Counted from the stretch's first letter, positions 1-8,691 are shown. The stretch is DNA of 64,000 nucleotides from Novisyntrophococcus fermenticellae (GCF_018866245.1 NZ_CP076458.1:3224001-3288000), one strand, 5' to 3'. Program-made: numbers and translations. The notes: a model not told the origin generated them from the letters alone.

Positions 1-173
1 TATCTTCATCAGTAACACCTCTTCATCTTATAATTCTTCTTCGTTACAGTTACTCATTTAACATTATATATTAAATTTTCAGGCATTTCAAGATTTCGGA
101 CAGAAATGTAACCTTTGAGGCATTAAGGTATCACTTTTTACAAACACCTAATGCAACTCTTTTAAAGAATAAT

Positions 174-197
174 AAAAAAGAGATGCCGAAGCACCTC
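174..197 (-). terminator. Intrinsic terminator after the Spo0A-C-like gene
   Basis: On the minus strand a 7-bp stem (GAGGTGC / GCATCTC) closes a TTCG tetraloop and is followed by a run of six T. It begins at the stop codon of the preceding gene, so it probably ends the leftmost ICE transcript seen here. To its left, positions 1-173 show no gene. Confidence 0.8.
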
Positions 198-411
198 AAT
201 TATACATTTTATTATTAACGTTCAATGCAATCATTGCTATGACCTTTTCTATCGGCGGCTCTTTTCCGTCCGGTGCAACTGCTTTCCAAAAAGCTATTGC
301 TTCCGGTTCAGCACTTTTCATTGCTTCCCGAATGGCAAACTGCATTTCCTCTTTTACTGCTTTTTCAGTTGTTCCATTTTCTTTCGCTATTTGTCTGAAA
401 ATGTCGTTCAC
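196..411 (-). CDS. Small Spo0A C-terminal-domain-like DNA-binding protein
   Basis: A 71-residue protein that resembles the C-terminal effector domain of the sporulation regulator Spo0A without any receiver domain. The N-terminal half (DIFRQIAKENGTTEKAVKEE) reads as a helix-turn-helix. The later stretch with EAIAFWKAV and PIEKVIAMIA matches the pattern of Spo0A recognition and tail helices. The start is GTG, chosen because AGGAGG lies 8 bases upstream. It sits at the regulatory end of the ICE beside an XRE regulator. A role in controlling excision or transfer genes, perhaps by reading Spo0A-type sites, is inference. Confidence 0.6.
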   Translation of the reverse strand: MNDIFRQIAKENGTTEKAVKEEMQFAIREAMKSAEPEAIAFWKAVAPDGKEPPIEKVIAMIALNVNNKMYN

Positions 412-524
412 TTCTACTTCCTCCTATGTCTATTAGTATGTGTCTATCACTGACAGTTGTTGTTATAGCATATTCTCTCTATCGAAGTCCCGAAAAATTT
501 GTCGATAGCTGAAATTTTTTATAC

Positions 525-559
525 TGAAAAAAAGAAAGCTCGTCGATTAGGACGAACTT
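525..559 (-). terminator. Intrinsic terminator after the XRE regulator
   Basis: On the minus strand a 9-bp stem (AAGTTCGTC / GACGAGCTT, one G-U pair) is followed by TTCTTTTTTTC. It lies 8 bases after the XRE gene and separates it from the Spo0A-C-like gene. Confidence 0.8.
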
Positions 560-566
560 CTGTGTT

Positions 567-902
567 TTATGGAAGTATTTGCTTTGACTGCTTCACAAGT
601 GTATCTATGACTTCATAAATTCTGTTTCTATCTTCAGGAGCAAGTTTTTCAAGCTTCTCATTCAGCATAGAGTTCTTGACTGTGTATCCCGTTTCCAAGA
701 CATCTGTAAGAACCATATCCGATGATACATCTAAAGCATTTAGTATCTTTATGAAAGTTTCGAGTGACGGAATTTTCTCTCCACGCTCAACCATACCAAT
801 ATAATTTGTTGTCAAGTCTGTTTTCTCAGCCAAATCTTCTTGGCGTAATTTCTTCGCAAGTCGGAACTTTCTTATATTCTTGCCGATTGTATCGAGCTTC
901 AT
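567..902 (-). CDS. XRE-family transcriptional regulator
   Basis: A 111-residue regulator with a classic Cro/CI helix-turn-helix in the first 65 residues (QEDLAEKTDLTTNYIGMVER, then GEKIPSLETFIKILNAL). It has a short C-terminal helical region that probably dimerises. The ATG at 902 is preferred over the in-frame GTG three bases upstream because GGAGG is 7 bases from it. It is divergent from the unknown gene at 1129, and the 226-bp gap between them has repeated CCAACTAT motifs that could be its operators. In ICEs such regulators usually repress transfer genes; that role is inferred here. Confidence 0.85.
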   Translation of the reverse strand: MKLDTIGKNIRKFRLAKKLRQEDLAEKTDLTTNYIGMVERGEKIPSLETFIKILNALDVSSDMVLTDVLETGYTVKNSMLNEKLEKLAPEDRNRIYEVIDTLVKQSKQILP

Positions 903-922
903 CACATCACCTCCATTAGTGT

Positions 923-1028
923 GTTTCCATAACTAATAGTATAGGTTAAGTAGATTCCAAATCACACGCACCAAAAGGAAGTCAAACCAACTATCAGTAA
1001 TGATTTCCAACTATTTTTATGTTATACT
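923..1028. promoter_or_regulatory. Divergent promoter/operator region between the XRE regulator and the unknown gene
   Basis: The plus strand has a TATACT -10 element at 1023-1028, with only a weak -35 near 1001. The minus strand has TATACT at 938-943 read toward the XRE gene. The octamer CCAACTAT occurs twice (986-993 and 1007-1014), and ACTAATAGT near 932 is nearly palindromic. This is consistent with autoregulation by the XRE protein, but the -35 boxes are poor. Confidence 0.4.
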
Positions 1029-1128
1029 ATAAAAGTAGTAATTCACGATTGTTAATGGCGAAAGACAAAGTACAACCCAAGAGCCACGTTAAGCAATCTC
1101 CATAGAATAAACTTAGGGGTAAAAAGGA

Positions 1129-1554
1129 ATGGACGAACAAAAGATAATATTCAGTAATCGGTTTGAAAAAGAGAAATTTGAGGATTACAAAACAGATTTG
1201 GAAACTGACAGCTCAATCACTCCCGACTTTTCAGAAGCTAATGATTTTTTGAAATTTATACAGAAGAACCGCAGAAGTGTTCCAAGTAAAGAGCGAATTG
1301 CTGACAAAGATAAATTCATCAAGACCGTTTACGAGCTATCCAATAGCTTTGAAATTGACGCTGACCTGATAGAATTTGCCGAGGGATATATCGCCAACAT
1401 CTATGTAGATTATGCCTGCTACACTGGATATATCAAGAAGTTATTGGCAATTCTTTTTATCCTTGCCGATGATATTTCCTTTTTAGACGGCAGTAAAGAA
1501 AATGCCGATATGCTTTTCAGCTTCACTTATCACACACCATATTTTCCTGAATAA
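1129..1554 (+). CDS. Unknown 141-residue protein
   Basis: I do not recognise this acidic, mostly helical protein. It has no signal peptide; a moderately hydrophobic stretch (KKLLAILFILADDI) near residue 105 looks like a buried helix rather than a membrane span. The ATG follows AAAAAGGA. It is the only rightward gene in the ICE part of the window, lies divergent from the XRE regulator, and ends in two consecutive hairpins, so it is a separate transcription unit. An accessory regulatory or maintenance role is possible, but the sequence does not show one. Confidence 0.7.
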   Translation: MDEQKIIFSNRFEKEKFEDYKTDLETDSSITPDFSEANDFLKFIQKNRRSVPSKERIADKDKFIKTVYELSNSFEIDADLIEFAEGYIANIYVDYACYTGYIKKLLAILFILADDISFLDGSKENADMLFSFTYHTPYFPE

Positions 1555-1586
1555 CAGAGAAACAACCGATTTCTCATAATGTACCC

Positions 1587-1624
1587 GATGGCTACTCAAC
1601 TGAGCAGCCATCTTTTCGATTTTC
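1587..1624 (+). terminator. First terminator after the unknown gene
   Basis: GATGGCT...AGCCATC with an inner CTC/GAG extension forms a 10-bp interrupted stem followed by TTTTCGATTTT on the plus strand. Confidence 0.7.
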
Positions 1625-1645
1625 CAGACACCGTCTGGAATTTTT
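1622..1645 (+). terminator. Second tandem terminator
   Basis: TTCCAGAC acc GTCTGGAA is a perfect 8-bp stem with a 3-base loop, followed by TTTTT on the plus strand. It insulates the leftward transfer operon end from the rightward gene. On the minus strand it lacks a U-tract, so it is a weaker stop for the hydrolase gene. Confidence 0.65.
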
Positions 1646-3347
1646 AATACGCCGGAATACCGTATCCATAGATATTGCTGCTTCCGACTGCGTACTGTCT
1701 TTGCTTGCAGGCGTCGCCTGAGTTACCCTCTACGGTATAAACTGTGCCATTCTCACACTTCTCTACGATACCAACGTGGTCTGTTGTACCGTCGCCTTCC
1801 CAATCAAAGAAGATAATATCTCCTGCCTTTGGTTCATAAGTGCGATTTTGCCATTTTCCATTTGACTTAAACCAATTTGCACCGTCCACACAACCTGCAA
1901 ATTTCGGAACAAGTCCGCTTTCAATATACCCGCATTGGTCAGCACACCAAGATACAAAGCAGGCACACCATTCCACTCGACTGTTAAAGCCGTACCAACT
2001 CCAGTAAGGTTGTCCGCCCTGATTGCCTACCTGCGTCAAGGCAACTTCAACAATCGCCTGATTACCTCCGGCAGTAAAGGCTCGCCCATACGGATAGTAC
2101 CTCAGAACGTGAGCCGGATATTGGGTATCTCCATAACTGTCCCAACCAAGCCTTTGTGCCTGCTGAGTGGAAAACTCTACTGCATTGGCATAAGAATAAC
2201 CGCCATACTTTGTTTTTGCCCAAGAAATATACCCATTACCGAAGTTGTAGCCTTGTAGGGCAAGTTTGATATGCTCCATATCTATCGGACTTTCCACCTC
2301 TGCCGAGGTAAGAGCCGCTTTCAATTCCTGAACACCACACTGGATAGAATATTCAGGGTCTTTAATTCCATTAGGTTCGTGCGGATACTTCGTATTGAAA
2401 CTTCCTTCTGCTGCCTGCATAGGGTCAAGTCCTCTGCCGCCACTTTCCTGCATCATAACCGCCTTGATAAGTTCTACATACTCAGGAATTCCGTACTCCT
2501 TGGCATACTTCTGTATGATAGGTTCATAGGCTTCTACCTCTGCACTTACCGGAGTATAGGAATTACTGTCACTTCCTCCTCCAAACATTGCTACGGCAGC
2601 ACCGAACAACACGACAATCATAATAATCAGCACCGCTATCCAACCGCCTGCTGCGATTGCTGCTACAAGTGCTTTTGTCCCTGCAATAATCGCTTTGACT
2701 GTCGCAACAGTAGCTTTCGCTGTCGCTTTAACGGTATCTGCTGTGGCTTTCGCCGCTTTCTTTGCCGTCTGAGCCGCTTTCTGTGTTGCTTTGGCTGTTG
2801 TTTTTGCAGTTTTCTGTGCTATAATGGCAACTTCTTTTGTGGTCTTAATAGAAGTCTTTGCCGTTTGTTCTGCGGTCTTGACCGACCTTTGAACAGTATT
2901 GGTTGCACCTTTCGATACGGTCTTGACTGTCGTATTTCCTGCCGACCTTGCAGACTGTTTAATTGTTTTCTCCGTACGCTCCAGAGTTCGGATGCTCTGT
3001 TTTCCGACAGGATTGACCGATTGTTTTTGAAGCTGCTTCTCTGCACGCTTGGTCTTGAAATTCTCAATTCCCGTTTTGGCTTTCTGATAATTCTGTCTTG
3101 TTTCACGCACACCCCATCTGCCGACTTTATCCGCACGGTATGCAGTTTCGTGAACAGTCCTATCCGTTGCCGCTTCGATTTTATCGGAAGCATATTCCTC
3201 TGCGGAATTTTCCGAAGCATTCGTGGAATGTTCTGCCTTATCTTTCGTCATCACATAGGCTTTCTTCATTCGCTCCGTGGCAACTGCTGCCTTATTTATG
3301 GTCTTGATTGTACCTTTGCTTGTATCTCTTGTTTTTATATCAGCCAT
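1644..3347 (-). CDS. Conjugation peptidoglycan hydrolase (lysozyme-like plus CHAP)
   Basis: A 567-residue bifunctional wall hydrolase that opens the peptidoglycan for the mating channel, comparable to CwlT/Orf14 of Tn916. Residues 1-225 are a basic, alanine/threonine/lysine-rich region full of short repeats ([20 protein letters not shown] type), presumably cytoplasmic. One membrane span lies at about 230-255. A lysozyme-like domain follows at about 270-420 with the likely catalytic Glu301 in MMQESGG. A CHAP domain fills 430-567 with Cys461 ([10 protein letters not shown]) and His524 (DHVGIV). The ATG has GGAGG 6 bases upstream. The long basic tail ahead of the span is longer than in Tn916 and may contact DNA or channel parts; that is inference. 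Confidence 0.9.
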   Translation of the reverse strand: MADIKTRDTSKGTIKTINKAAVATERMKKAYVMTKDKAEHSTNASENSAEEYASDKIEAATDRTVHETAYRADKVGRWGVRETRQNYQKAKTGIENFKTKRAEKQLQKQSVNPVGKQSIRTLERTEKTIKQSARSAGNTTVKTVSKGATNTVQRSVKTAEQTAKTSIKTTKEVAIIAQKTAKTTAKATQKAAQTAKKAAKATADTVKATAKATVATVKAIIAGTKALVAAIAAGGWIAVLIIMIVVLFGAAVAMFGGGSDSNSYTPVSAEVEAYEPIIQKYAKEYGIPEYVELIKAVMMQESGGRGLDPMQAAEGSFNTKYPHEPNGIKDPEYSIQCGVQELKAALTSAEVESPIDMEHIKLALQGYNFGNGYISWAKTKYGGYSYANAVEFSTQQAQRLGWDSYGDTQYPAHVLRYYPYGRAFTAGGNQAIVEVALTQVGNQGGQPYWSWYGFNSRVEWCACFVSWCADQCGYIESGLVPKFAGCVDGANWFKSNGKWQNRTYEPKAGDIIFFDWEGDGTTDHVGIVEKCENGTVYTVEGNSGDACKQRQYAVGSSNIYGYGIPAY

Positions 3348-3364
3348 CGGTTTCCTCCTTTCTC

Positions 3365-3399
3365 GAAAAATAATAGAGAGTGGGGTTTAATCCACTCTC
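3365..3399 (-). terminator. Hairpin with U-tract overlapping the sortase stop codon
   Basis: GAGAGTGG ... CCACTCTC forms an 8-bp stem on the minus strand followed by TATTATTTTT. It overlaps the stop codon of the sortase gene and lies upstream of the hydrolase gene, so it may reduce rather than abolish read-through into the hydrolase. Confidence 0.55.
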
Positions 3400-4154
3400 T
3401 TAGCGACAACAACAAGCCTGCCATTGTTTCTTGAATATTCACAAGTAGAAAGAGAAATAAGCTTGTCGCCATACTCTGCCGATACTCCGGTATCATACAA
3501 AGAAAGTTCCTTGCACTTAGCAACATACGCATCAAACTCTGCCGCATTTTCTGCGTCCGTAAACTCATAATACTTAAAGCTATCGGAGCTGTCTGTATAA
3601 ACGACTGTCTTAAAGACTGCAATCACTTCATACTGGTGTCTGTCCGTCAGTGTATCAAAGGTAAGCGTCTTATGACCTTCCCAAAAGCTCTTGTTTCTGT
3701 ACTTCATCAGTCCCGTAAACATCGAACCGTCATTCATATGGTGTCCGTATATAATGATGTTGTCTGAAGGTTTCTGCACATCACAATTTTCCTGCACATA
3801 TGGACAGCCATAAGCGGAATAGGTCTTATCAAACTTGTGCTTCAGGTAGAAGTTCGGCTCATTTACAGACTGCACGACCGGATAGTTGATATTGGTATCC
3901 TCAACCTTTATCCAACCCACCATATCCTCATTCTGCCGATAGAGTTCAAGATATTCCGCAAGATAGTCCTTATCTTCCGAAAACGTCACGCCCTCATTTT
4001 CCTTTGGCGGCTCGTCCTCCACAATCTCCGCAAGGTTATCATAGACTTCATTCTGCTTTGCAGAGTCAATGTGATTACGGATAATAAAGAAGGTGCTTAC
4101 AGACAACACTACCGTAAGTACCACCGCAATAATAATATAAATTTTTCTGCTCAT
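3387..4154 (-). CDS. Class B sortase of the ICE
   Basis: A 255-residue membrane-anchored transpeptidase. An N-terminal membrane span (residues 4-25) is followed by the sortase barrel. The catalytic triad is visible: His134 in YGHHM, Cys236 in LSTCEYS and an Arg in NNGRLVV. The insert before the Cys (TDSSDSFKYYEF region) and the overall length fit class B. In these ICEs the sortase anchors an element-encoded surface protein; here the obvious substrate is the adhesin at 24091-28341, whose sorting signal reads TPKTG. It is 6 bases downstream of the DUF6075-like gene and in the VirB4 operon. Confidence 0.92.
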   Translation of the reverse strand: MSRKIYIIIAVVLTVVLSVSTFFIIRNHIDSAKQNEVYDNLAEIVEDEPPKENEGVTFSEDKDYLAEYLELYRQNEDMVGWIKVEDTNINYPVVQSVNEPNFYLKHKFDKTYSAYGCPYVQENCDVQKPSDNIIIYGHHMNDGSMFTGLMKYRNKSFWEGHKTLTFDTLTDRHQYEVIAVFKTVVYTDSSDSFKYYEFTDAENAAEFDAYVAKCKELSLYDTGVSAEYGDKLISLSTCEYSRNNGRLVVVAKRVD

Positions 4155-4160
4155 GTTCTC

Positions 4161-4562
4161 TTACCTTTCCATATCGTTTCTTTTAGGCGGGGTCAAATCC
4201 CTGCAATACTCCGGATACCTCAACTTGATACCTTCCATAAAATACGGAGCATATCCGCAGCAGAACAGTTCCTCTGGTGTACAGAGGTTTTCCCTGCCTT
4301 CTTCTGTAAATCCATTCCAGAGATTAAAGGCAAGGTGGCAGACCTTGACTGTGCCACTTGTCTGCCAACCTCCGTGCATACCTTCCGGTATGATACAGTC
4401 CCTCTTGAAATCAAACATCTTTCCGATGTTCATTCTCGTTTCTTCTGAAATCCCCATCACATAGAAAAATGCTCTGTGATAGCAGTCGTTGACTTTGCAC
4501 TTATCCAGATTTTCCAATACAAAATCTCTGTGTGCAGCATTGCGAAATTGAATTTTAGACAT
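4161..4562 (-). CDS. DUF6075-like ICE protein
   Basis: A 133-residue soluble protein with conserved-looking blocks CYHRAFFYVMGISEETR, GWQTSGTVKVCHLAFNLWN and LFCCGYAPYFMEGI. I remember this pattern as DUF6075, an uncharacterised family common in Clostridia ICEs; the name is from memory and not checked. It contains several cysteines and histidines but no metal motif I can name. It lies 13 bases after the VirB4 gene and 6 bases before sortase, so it is co-transcribed with the transfer machinery. Confidence 0.75.
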   Translation of the reverse strand: MSKIQFRNAAHRDFVLENLDKCKVNDCYHRAFFYVMGISEETRMNIGKMFDFKRDCIIPEGMHGGWQTSGTVKVCHLAFNLWNGFTEEGRENLCTPEELFCCGYAPYFMEGIKLRYPEYCRDLTPPKRNDMER

Positions 4563-4575
4563 TATAAATCCCTCC

Positions 4576-6906
4576 TTATGCTTCGCCCGGCTTGGTCGTC
4601 ATCAGTTTATAAAGTTTCGTGTTCTTAGGGAATTTGTTTGCAAACGGTACAAGCGAACTTCCCACCTTGATAAGTCCGTGTCCTGCTTCCACATTCGTGA
4701 TATAGGACATCTGAAGGTCGGAAATATTCAGAAGTTTTGCAAGCTCAAGCCTGTCTGTGGAAGCCTGATTCAGCATAATGATGAACTCTGAGTTTGCAAG
4801 CATTGTTCTCGCTGTGTGGCTCTGCAAAAGGTCATCGACATTCTGAGTGATTCCACTTGCGTATGCACCGTATTTTCTCACACGCTTCCACAAGGTAAAG
4901 AGGAAGTTTGCAGAGTATTCGTGCTGGAACAGAAGATAAATCTCATCAATAAAGATAAAGGTATTCTTACCCTTTGCACGATTCTGTGTGATACGATTCA
5001 GGATAGAGTCAAGGACAACAAGCATACCAATCGGCATAAGCTGTTTACCCAAGTCAAGAATGTCATAGCAGATAAGGCGGTTATTGGTATCCACATTCGT
5101 CTGCTTTGCAAAAGTGTTCAGAGAACCATGCGTAAAAAGCTCAATAGCAAGTGCCAGTTCCTTTGCTTCCGGTTCGTCCTGCTGCAAAAGTTCTGCCCTG
5201 AAATCCTGCAAGGTTGGTATATGTCCCTGATAGTCATTCTGCTGATAACTGCGGTACACGCTTGCCGTGCAACGGTCAATGATAGACTTCTGCTTTGCTC
5301 CGAGATTAGTTCCGCCGATAAGCTGTTCACAAAGGGACATAATGAACTCAGATTTCAAAATGACAGGGTTTGCACCGTCGCCATAATCCTTATTCATATC
5401 CATTGCATTGATGTGATTGTCGGAAGTCGCAGAAATATTGATTACCTCTCCGCCCATCGCATTGACAAGCTGTGAATACTCTCGCTCAGGGTCGATGATA
5501 ATAATATCTGCGTCCGAAGAAAGCACCTGATTGATGATTTCTCCCTTTGCCGCAAATGACTTACCGCCACCGGATACACCGAGAATAAAAGAATTACCAT
5601 TCAAAAGCTGCTTACGGTCTGCGATAATCATGTTTTTGCTGATAACATTCTGACCGTAATAAATACCGTTCTCGTGGAAAATATCCTGCACCCTGAATGG
5701 GATAAATACCGAAAGGCTTTCTGTGGTAAGCGTTCTGAACGCATCAATCTTTCTTGTTCCAAACGGCATTACCGTGTTGAGTCCATCTACCTGCTGAAAT
5801 CTCAGTGTTGCAAACTGGCAAAGATGTTTTCTTGCCGTGGTAAGCAATGCTTCCGTATCATTCTCAAGTTGTTCCTTACTGTCTGCTGTAATAACCATCG
5901 TGATAACAGCAAACATCATTCTCTGGTCACGGGTCGTAAGGTCATCGAGGAACTCTTTCATTTCTTTCTTCTGCTGCTCCATATCATACGGAACAGTTGC
6001 AGAGAAGTTATTATTGGCATTCTGCCTACGCTGCCAGTTTGTGATATTGGTTTCCACACCAAGCAGACGGTTCTCTGCTTCCTTTACTGCTTCATCAGTC
6101 GGAACTGGAACAATATCAATGGACATCATCAGATTTCGGTTCATATCCGTAAGTTCCGCTACCATACTATCTTTGATATAGGACGCATATTCACGAAGAA
6201 AAAGGACTCTTCCATAACGGTTTCCCATTTTGAAATAATCCTTTTCAAATTCCATTGTGTCAGGGCAGATATAATCCTTAAAATCGTGTCCCTTTTTTCT
6301 TGTTTCCTTAATATCAAAGTGGAAAGAGCTTTCCTCTCCCACACGATAAAAGTCGTGGAAAATACGAAGTCTTTCGTCTGTTTCCAGTTCCACGCACTTA
6401 CTTCCAAGCCTGCCAAAGTGAGCAATCAAATCTGCACCGACACGGGCAAAATAAGTTCTTGCGTCCTCCACACTCTTTTTGTTGATGGAAATGGTAATAT
6501 ACTTATCCTGAACAATGGAGTTTGCACCCGTTGCCTTATCAAGAAGCATTTTGTTGTATTCCTCTCGATACTCGTCCAGATTATCTCCGGTTGTCGGAAT
6601 AAGGATTGTCTGCTCAAAATCCAGTCTGTTGAGCCGACGATTATTGATTGTGATTTTTGTCGTTGCACCACTGTCAAGAGAGTTCAGAAGTTCGGAATAT
6701 TCAAGGAACATCGCTTCCTTATCTTCACGGCTTGCCACTGCATAGTTAATATCCGTAAAGCGATAAGTCTTTGAATATTTATCCTTTCCCACTTTGAAAA
6801 TGCCATCATCAAAGATAGCTGCCACGGGAATCACGTCCTGCACCCCTTTCGGTACAACAAATTTTTCTTTATCCTGCTTAAACAGGTTCGTAAGAGTCTT
6901 AATCAT
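4576..6906 (-). CDS. VirB4/TraE-type conjugation ATPase
   Basis: A 776-residue ATPase that energises the type IV secretion channel at the inner face of the membrane. The N-terminal 400 residues are the VirB4/CagE-type domain. Walker A (GVSGGGKS) is near residue 446 and Walker B (FIFIDEIYLLF) near 652. The sequence GITQNVDDLL then matches the sensor region of this family. Its ATG overlaps the end of the PrgI gene by 8 bases, so translation is coupled. Length and motifs are complete and I see no frame damage. Confidence 0.95.
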   Translation of the reverse strand: MIKTLTNLFKQDKEKFVVPKGVQDVIPVAAIFDDGIFKVGKDKYSKTYRFTDINYAVASREDKEAMFLEYSELLNSLDSGATTKITINNRRLNRLDFEQTILIPTTGDNLDEYREEYNKMLLDKATGANSIVQDKYITISINKKSVEDARTYFARVGADLIAHFGRLGSKCVELETDERLRIFHDFYRVGEESSFHFDIKETRKKGHDFKDYICPDTMEFEKDYFKMGNRYGRVLFLREYASYIKDSMVAELTDMNRNLMMSIDIVPVPTDEAVKEAENRLLGVETNITNWQRRQNANNNFSATVPYDMEQQKKEMKEFLDDLTTRDQRMMFAVITMVITADSKEQLENDTEALLTTARKHLCQFATLRFQQVDGLNTVMPFGTRKIDAFRTLTTESLSVFIPFRVQDIFHENGIYYGQNVISKNMIIADRKQLLNGNSFILGVSGGGKSFAAKGEIINQVLSSDADIIIIDPEREYSQLVNAMGGEVINISATSDNHINAMDMNKDYGDGANPVILKSEFIMSLCEQLIGGTNLGAKQKSIIDRCTASVYRSYQQNDYQGHIPTLQDFRAELLQQDEPEAKELALAIELFTHGSLNTFAKQTNVDTNNRLICYDILDLGKQLMPIGMLVVLDSILNRITQNRAKGKNTFIFIDEIYLLFQHEYSANFLFTLWKRVRKYGAYASGITQNVDDLLQSHTARTMLANSEFIIMLNQASTDRLELAKLLNISDLQMSYITNVEAGHGLIKVGSSLVPFANKFPKNTKLYKLMTTKPGEA

Positions 6907-7264
6907 TTGACTTCAATACCTCCTTCTGCTTCTGTTCAATGCTTGGCTTCATCAGTTCGTAATAAACATCGGTGGAGTGAAATACCAACTTCTTCGGCAT
7001 TAAAAACTCCGACTTTATCCACGCATAAATTGCTTTTTCTGCGGTCATACCGTTGTACTTCACAAAACCAAGTGCCGCAAACGGAGCAGCACCCAAAATG
7101 CACACCCACGATACGGTTTCCGTGCCAACATACGGTCTGAGCAAGAAATACAGTCCTACTGCAACGCCACAAGCGAGAACAGAAAAAATGAACTGTCTGA
7201 GCGACAGTCCAAAAAACATTGACTCTGTATAATTTCTGATTTCTCGGTTAATTTTTACTTCCAT
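6899..7264 (-). CDS. PrgI-family membrane protein
   Basis: A 121-residue membrane protein typical of Gram-positive T4SS operons, where it sits immediately before VirB4 and is thought to act with it, in the position of VirB3. Two membrane spans are visible at about residues 24-45 and 50-70, flanked by a short basic N-terminus and a cytoplasmic tail ending KEVLKSND. The start has AAAGGAA 8 bases upstream. It overlaps both the VirB4 gene (8 bases) and the small Cys-rich gene before it (17 bases). Confidence 0.88.
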   Translation of the reverse strand: MEVKINREIRNYTESMFFGLSLRQFIFSVLACGVAVGLYFLLRPYVGTETVSWVCILGAAPFAALGFVKYNGMTAEKAIYAWIKSEFLMPKKLVFHSTDVYYELMKPSIEQKQKEVLKSND

Positions 7265-7385
7265 ATCTGTTTCCTTTCCTGCGGTTTCGGTCTTTCTCCC
7301 TCACGCATTTATCATTCAGGCAAAAGACTTTGCCCTTCCGTTTACCGCCATAGTAAACACATTTCTTACAATCTCTTTGGTTCAT
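7248..7385 (-). CDS. 45-residue cysteine-rich peptide
   Basis: A short gene between VirB6 and PrgI encoding 45 residues that begin MNQRDCKKCVYYGGKRKG. It has a CxxC pair at residues 6-9 and two further cysteines (FCLNDKC), a pattern typical of a one-zinc ribbon, and a strongly basic tail (REKDRNRRKGNRYG). The ATG follows AAGGAGAG at 8 bases, and the stop lies 17 bases inside the PrgI gene. I do not know a named family. Zinc binding and a nucleic-acid or chaperone role are inferred from the cysteine spacing and charge. Confidence 0.6.
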   Translation of the reverse strand: MNQRDCKKCVYYGGKRKGKVFCLNDKCVREKDRNRRKGNRYGSKN

Positions 7386-7399
7386 CTCAAAATCTCTCC

Positions 7400-8236
7400 T
7401 TAAAGTCCCATCATCTCTCGGATAATACGGTCAGACATTTTTACTGCACCGACAAGAACAAGCATATTAAATACCAGTTCCCCGATATATGCCCAAACCT
7501 GCGTAACTGCTGCTGCATCAGGATTCACTACTGGCGGCGATGAAGCAAATACAGAGAAAATAATACAAGCAAGTACAATAACTGCTCCCTCAAGCAGAAC
7601 GGCACAATAGCTCTTGATAAAACTCTTGCCGACATTCTGTGTCGGTTCTCCTGCAAATGTGGAAAGCGGTATCGGTGCAAGTGCTGTGTACATATACAAC
7701 TTGAAAAATCTTCCGTACACCGTCATTATCAGAATGAACGACAGCACTGTGATAAATAATCCTCCGATAAGCGTTACCGCCCACAAAGGGATACTCTCAA
7801 AAAATCCGCAATCCTCTATGGTCGTTACCATCTCTGCGGGCAAGGTCGTCTGTTCCGGAGTTCCAAATCCGGCAGCATTCATAATGGTTGAAATTGTCCC
7901 TTGCACGATATTAAATAATGCAAGCATAAGCTCCATTCCGTATGTGATAACACCTTTCGCCAGTGCAAAACGAACAAAGAGTTTCAGTGCGTGTTCCGGT
8001 TTCTTCACATCTGTAAAACTTCCGCAGGTCTTTACCATACCTATCACAAAAAACAATACAAGCAATGCAAGCCCGATAGCCTGAACTGCACCGTTGATGT
8101 CAACGATAACCTTCCAGATATTCCCGCCCTTAAAGTTCTGCGGTGTAGTTGTGATGAGCGTCCATATTTCCGACAGTTTTTCATTCCAAGTTTCAAGGGC
8201 ATTTTCAAGATTTTGAACTAACCAGTTATCACTCAT
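7400..8236 (-). CDS. VirB6/TrbL-like conjugal transfer membrane protein
   Basis: A 278-residue polytopic membrane protein expected to form part of the inner-membrane channel. It has about five to six spans: roughly residues 52-70, 90-115, 150-172, 176-192, 212-232 and 250-268. The context between a Maff2-type peptide and PrgI-VirB4 is the standard order for clostridial ICEs, where this protein is called VirB6/TrbL-like (CD1112 type). The ATG follows AAGGAGG. A hairpin just upstream (8259-8287) separates it from the Maff2 gene. Confidence 0.88.
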   Translation of the reverse strand: MSDNWLVQNLENALETWNEKLSEIWTLITTTPQNFKGGNIWKVIVDINGAVQAIGLALLVLFFVIGMVKTCGSFTDVKKPEHALKLFVRFALAKGVITYGMELMLALFNIVQGTISTIMNAAGFGTPEQTTLPAEMVTTIEDCGFFESIPLWAVTLIGGLFITVLSFILIMTVYGRFFKLYMYTALAPIPLSTFAGEPTQNVGKSFIKSYCAVLLEGAVIVLACIIFSVFASSPPVVNPDAAAVTQVWAYIGELVFNMLVLVGAVKMSDRIIREMMGL

Positions 8237-8258
8237 TCAAAGCACCTCCTTACAATTA

Positions 8259-8287
8259 AGGGGTGTTCCTTAACTTGGCACACCCCT
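8259..8287 (-). terminator. Intercistronic hairpin between Maff2 and VirB6 genes
   Basis: A perfect 8-bp stem AGGGGTGT/ACACCCCT with a 13-base loop. No U-tract follows on the minus strand, so it is more likely an mRNA-stabilising or partial attenuating hairpin that lets the small upstream membrane protein be made in excess. Confidence 0.45.
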
Positions 8288-8309
8288 CGATAACTGTGTA
8301 ACTCTTATC

Positions 8310-8672
8310 TTAGCCTGTGATAAGAGTAAGGATTTCTTTCGCAAAAGTGATAATGACACCACCCGCAAGAGTCAGGAAGCCATTGGCTCTCTGAGAAGGG
8401 TCGTGAGATTTGAGCGAAAGACCGACCTGCACGATACCAAAGCCAAGCAAAATCATACCGATGGCACGGATAAGTCCGAAGATAAAGTCAGACAGATTGT
8501 TGACTACGGTAAGCGGGTCATTCGCTGCAAATGCAGTCGTTGTCATTCCAAGTGCCAACGCACCGACAATGACCATTGTGCAGTAAGCACGGAAGCCTTT
8601 CTTGACCTTCCCGGTCATAGGCAGTTTCTTTGTTTCCTGAATATCAGTTGCTTTTTTCTTAAAAATAGTCAT
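8310..8672 (-). CDS. Maff2-family membrane protein
   Basis: A 120-residue protein whose second half has two hydrophobic segments (FIFGLIRAIGMILLGFGIVQVG and the later GFLTLAGGVIITFAKEIL). This is the hallmark of the Maff2 family that precedes VirB6 in clostridial ICEs. The first 50 residues look like a signal or pro-sequence: a basic start, a hydrophobic stretch (MVIVGALALGMTTTAFA) and AANDP as a likely cleavage site. The two-span shape is like VirB2/TrbC pilins, so it may be the channel pilin; that is inference. SD is TGGAGG. Confidence 0.85.
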   Translation of the reverse strand: MTIFKKKATDIQETKKLPMTGKVKKGFRAYCTMVIVGALALGMTTTAFAANDPLTVVNNLSDFIFGLIRAIGMILLGFGIVQVGLSLKSHDPSQRANGFLTLAGGVIITFAKEILTLITG

Positions 8673-8691
8673 AGTTGAATACCTCCAAAAT

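Noticed and set aside
2271-3434. Long open frame on the plus strand (387 codons, rich in Cys, Arg and Phe)
   Set aside because: It is antisense to the lysozyme-CHAP gene; its composition is the mirror of the Ala/Lys-rich repeats, and it has no ribosome site or domain.
4816-5475. Plus-strand open frame of 219 codons
   Set aside because: Also antisense to the conserved ATPase core of VirB4; not a gene.
5674-6774. Plus-strand open frame of 366 codons
   Set aside because: Antisense to VirB4, with no ribosome site, low-quality composition and no recognisable motif.
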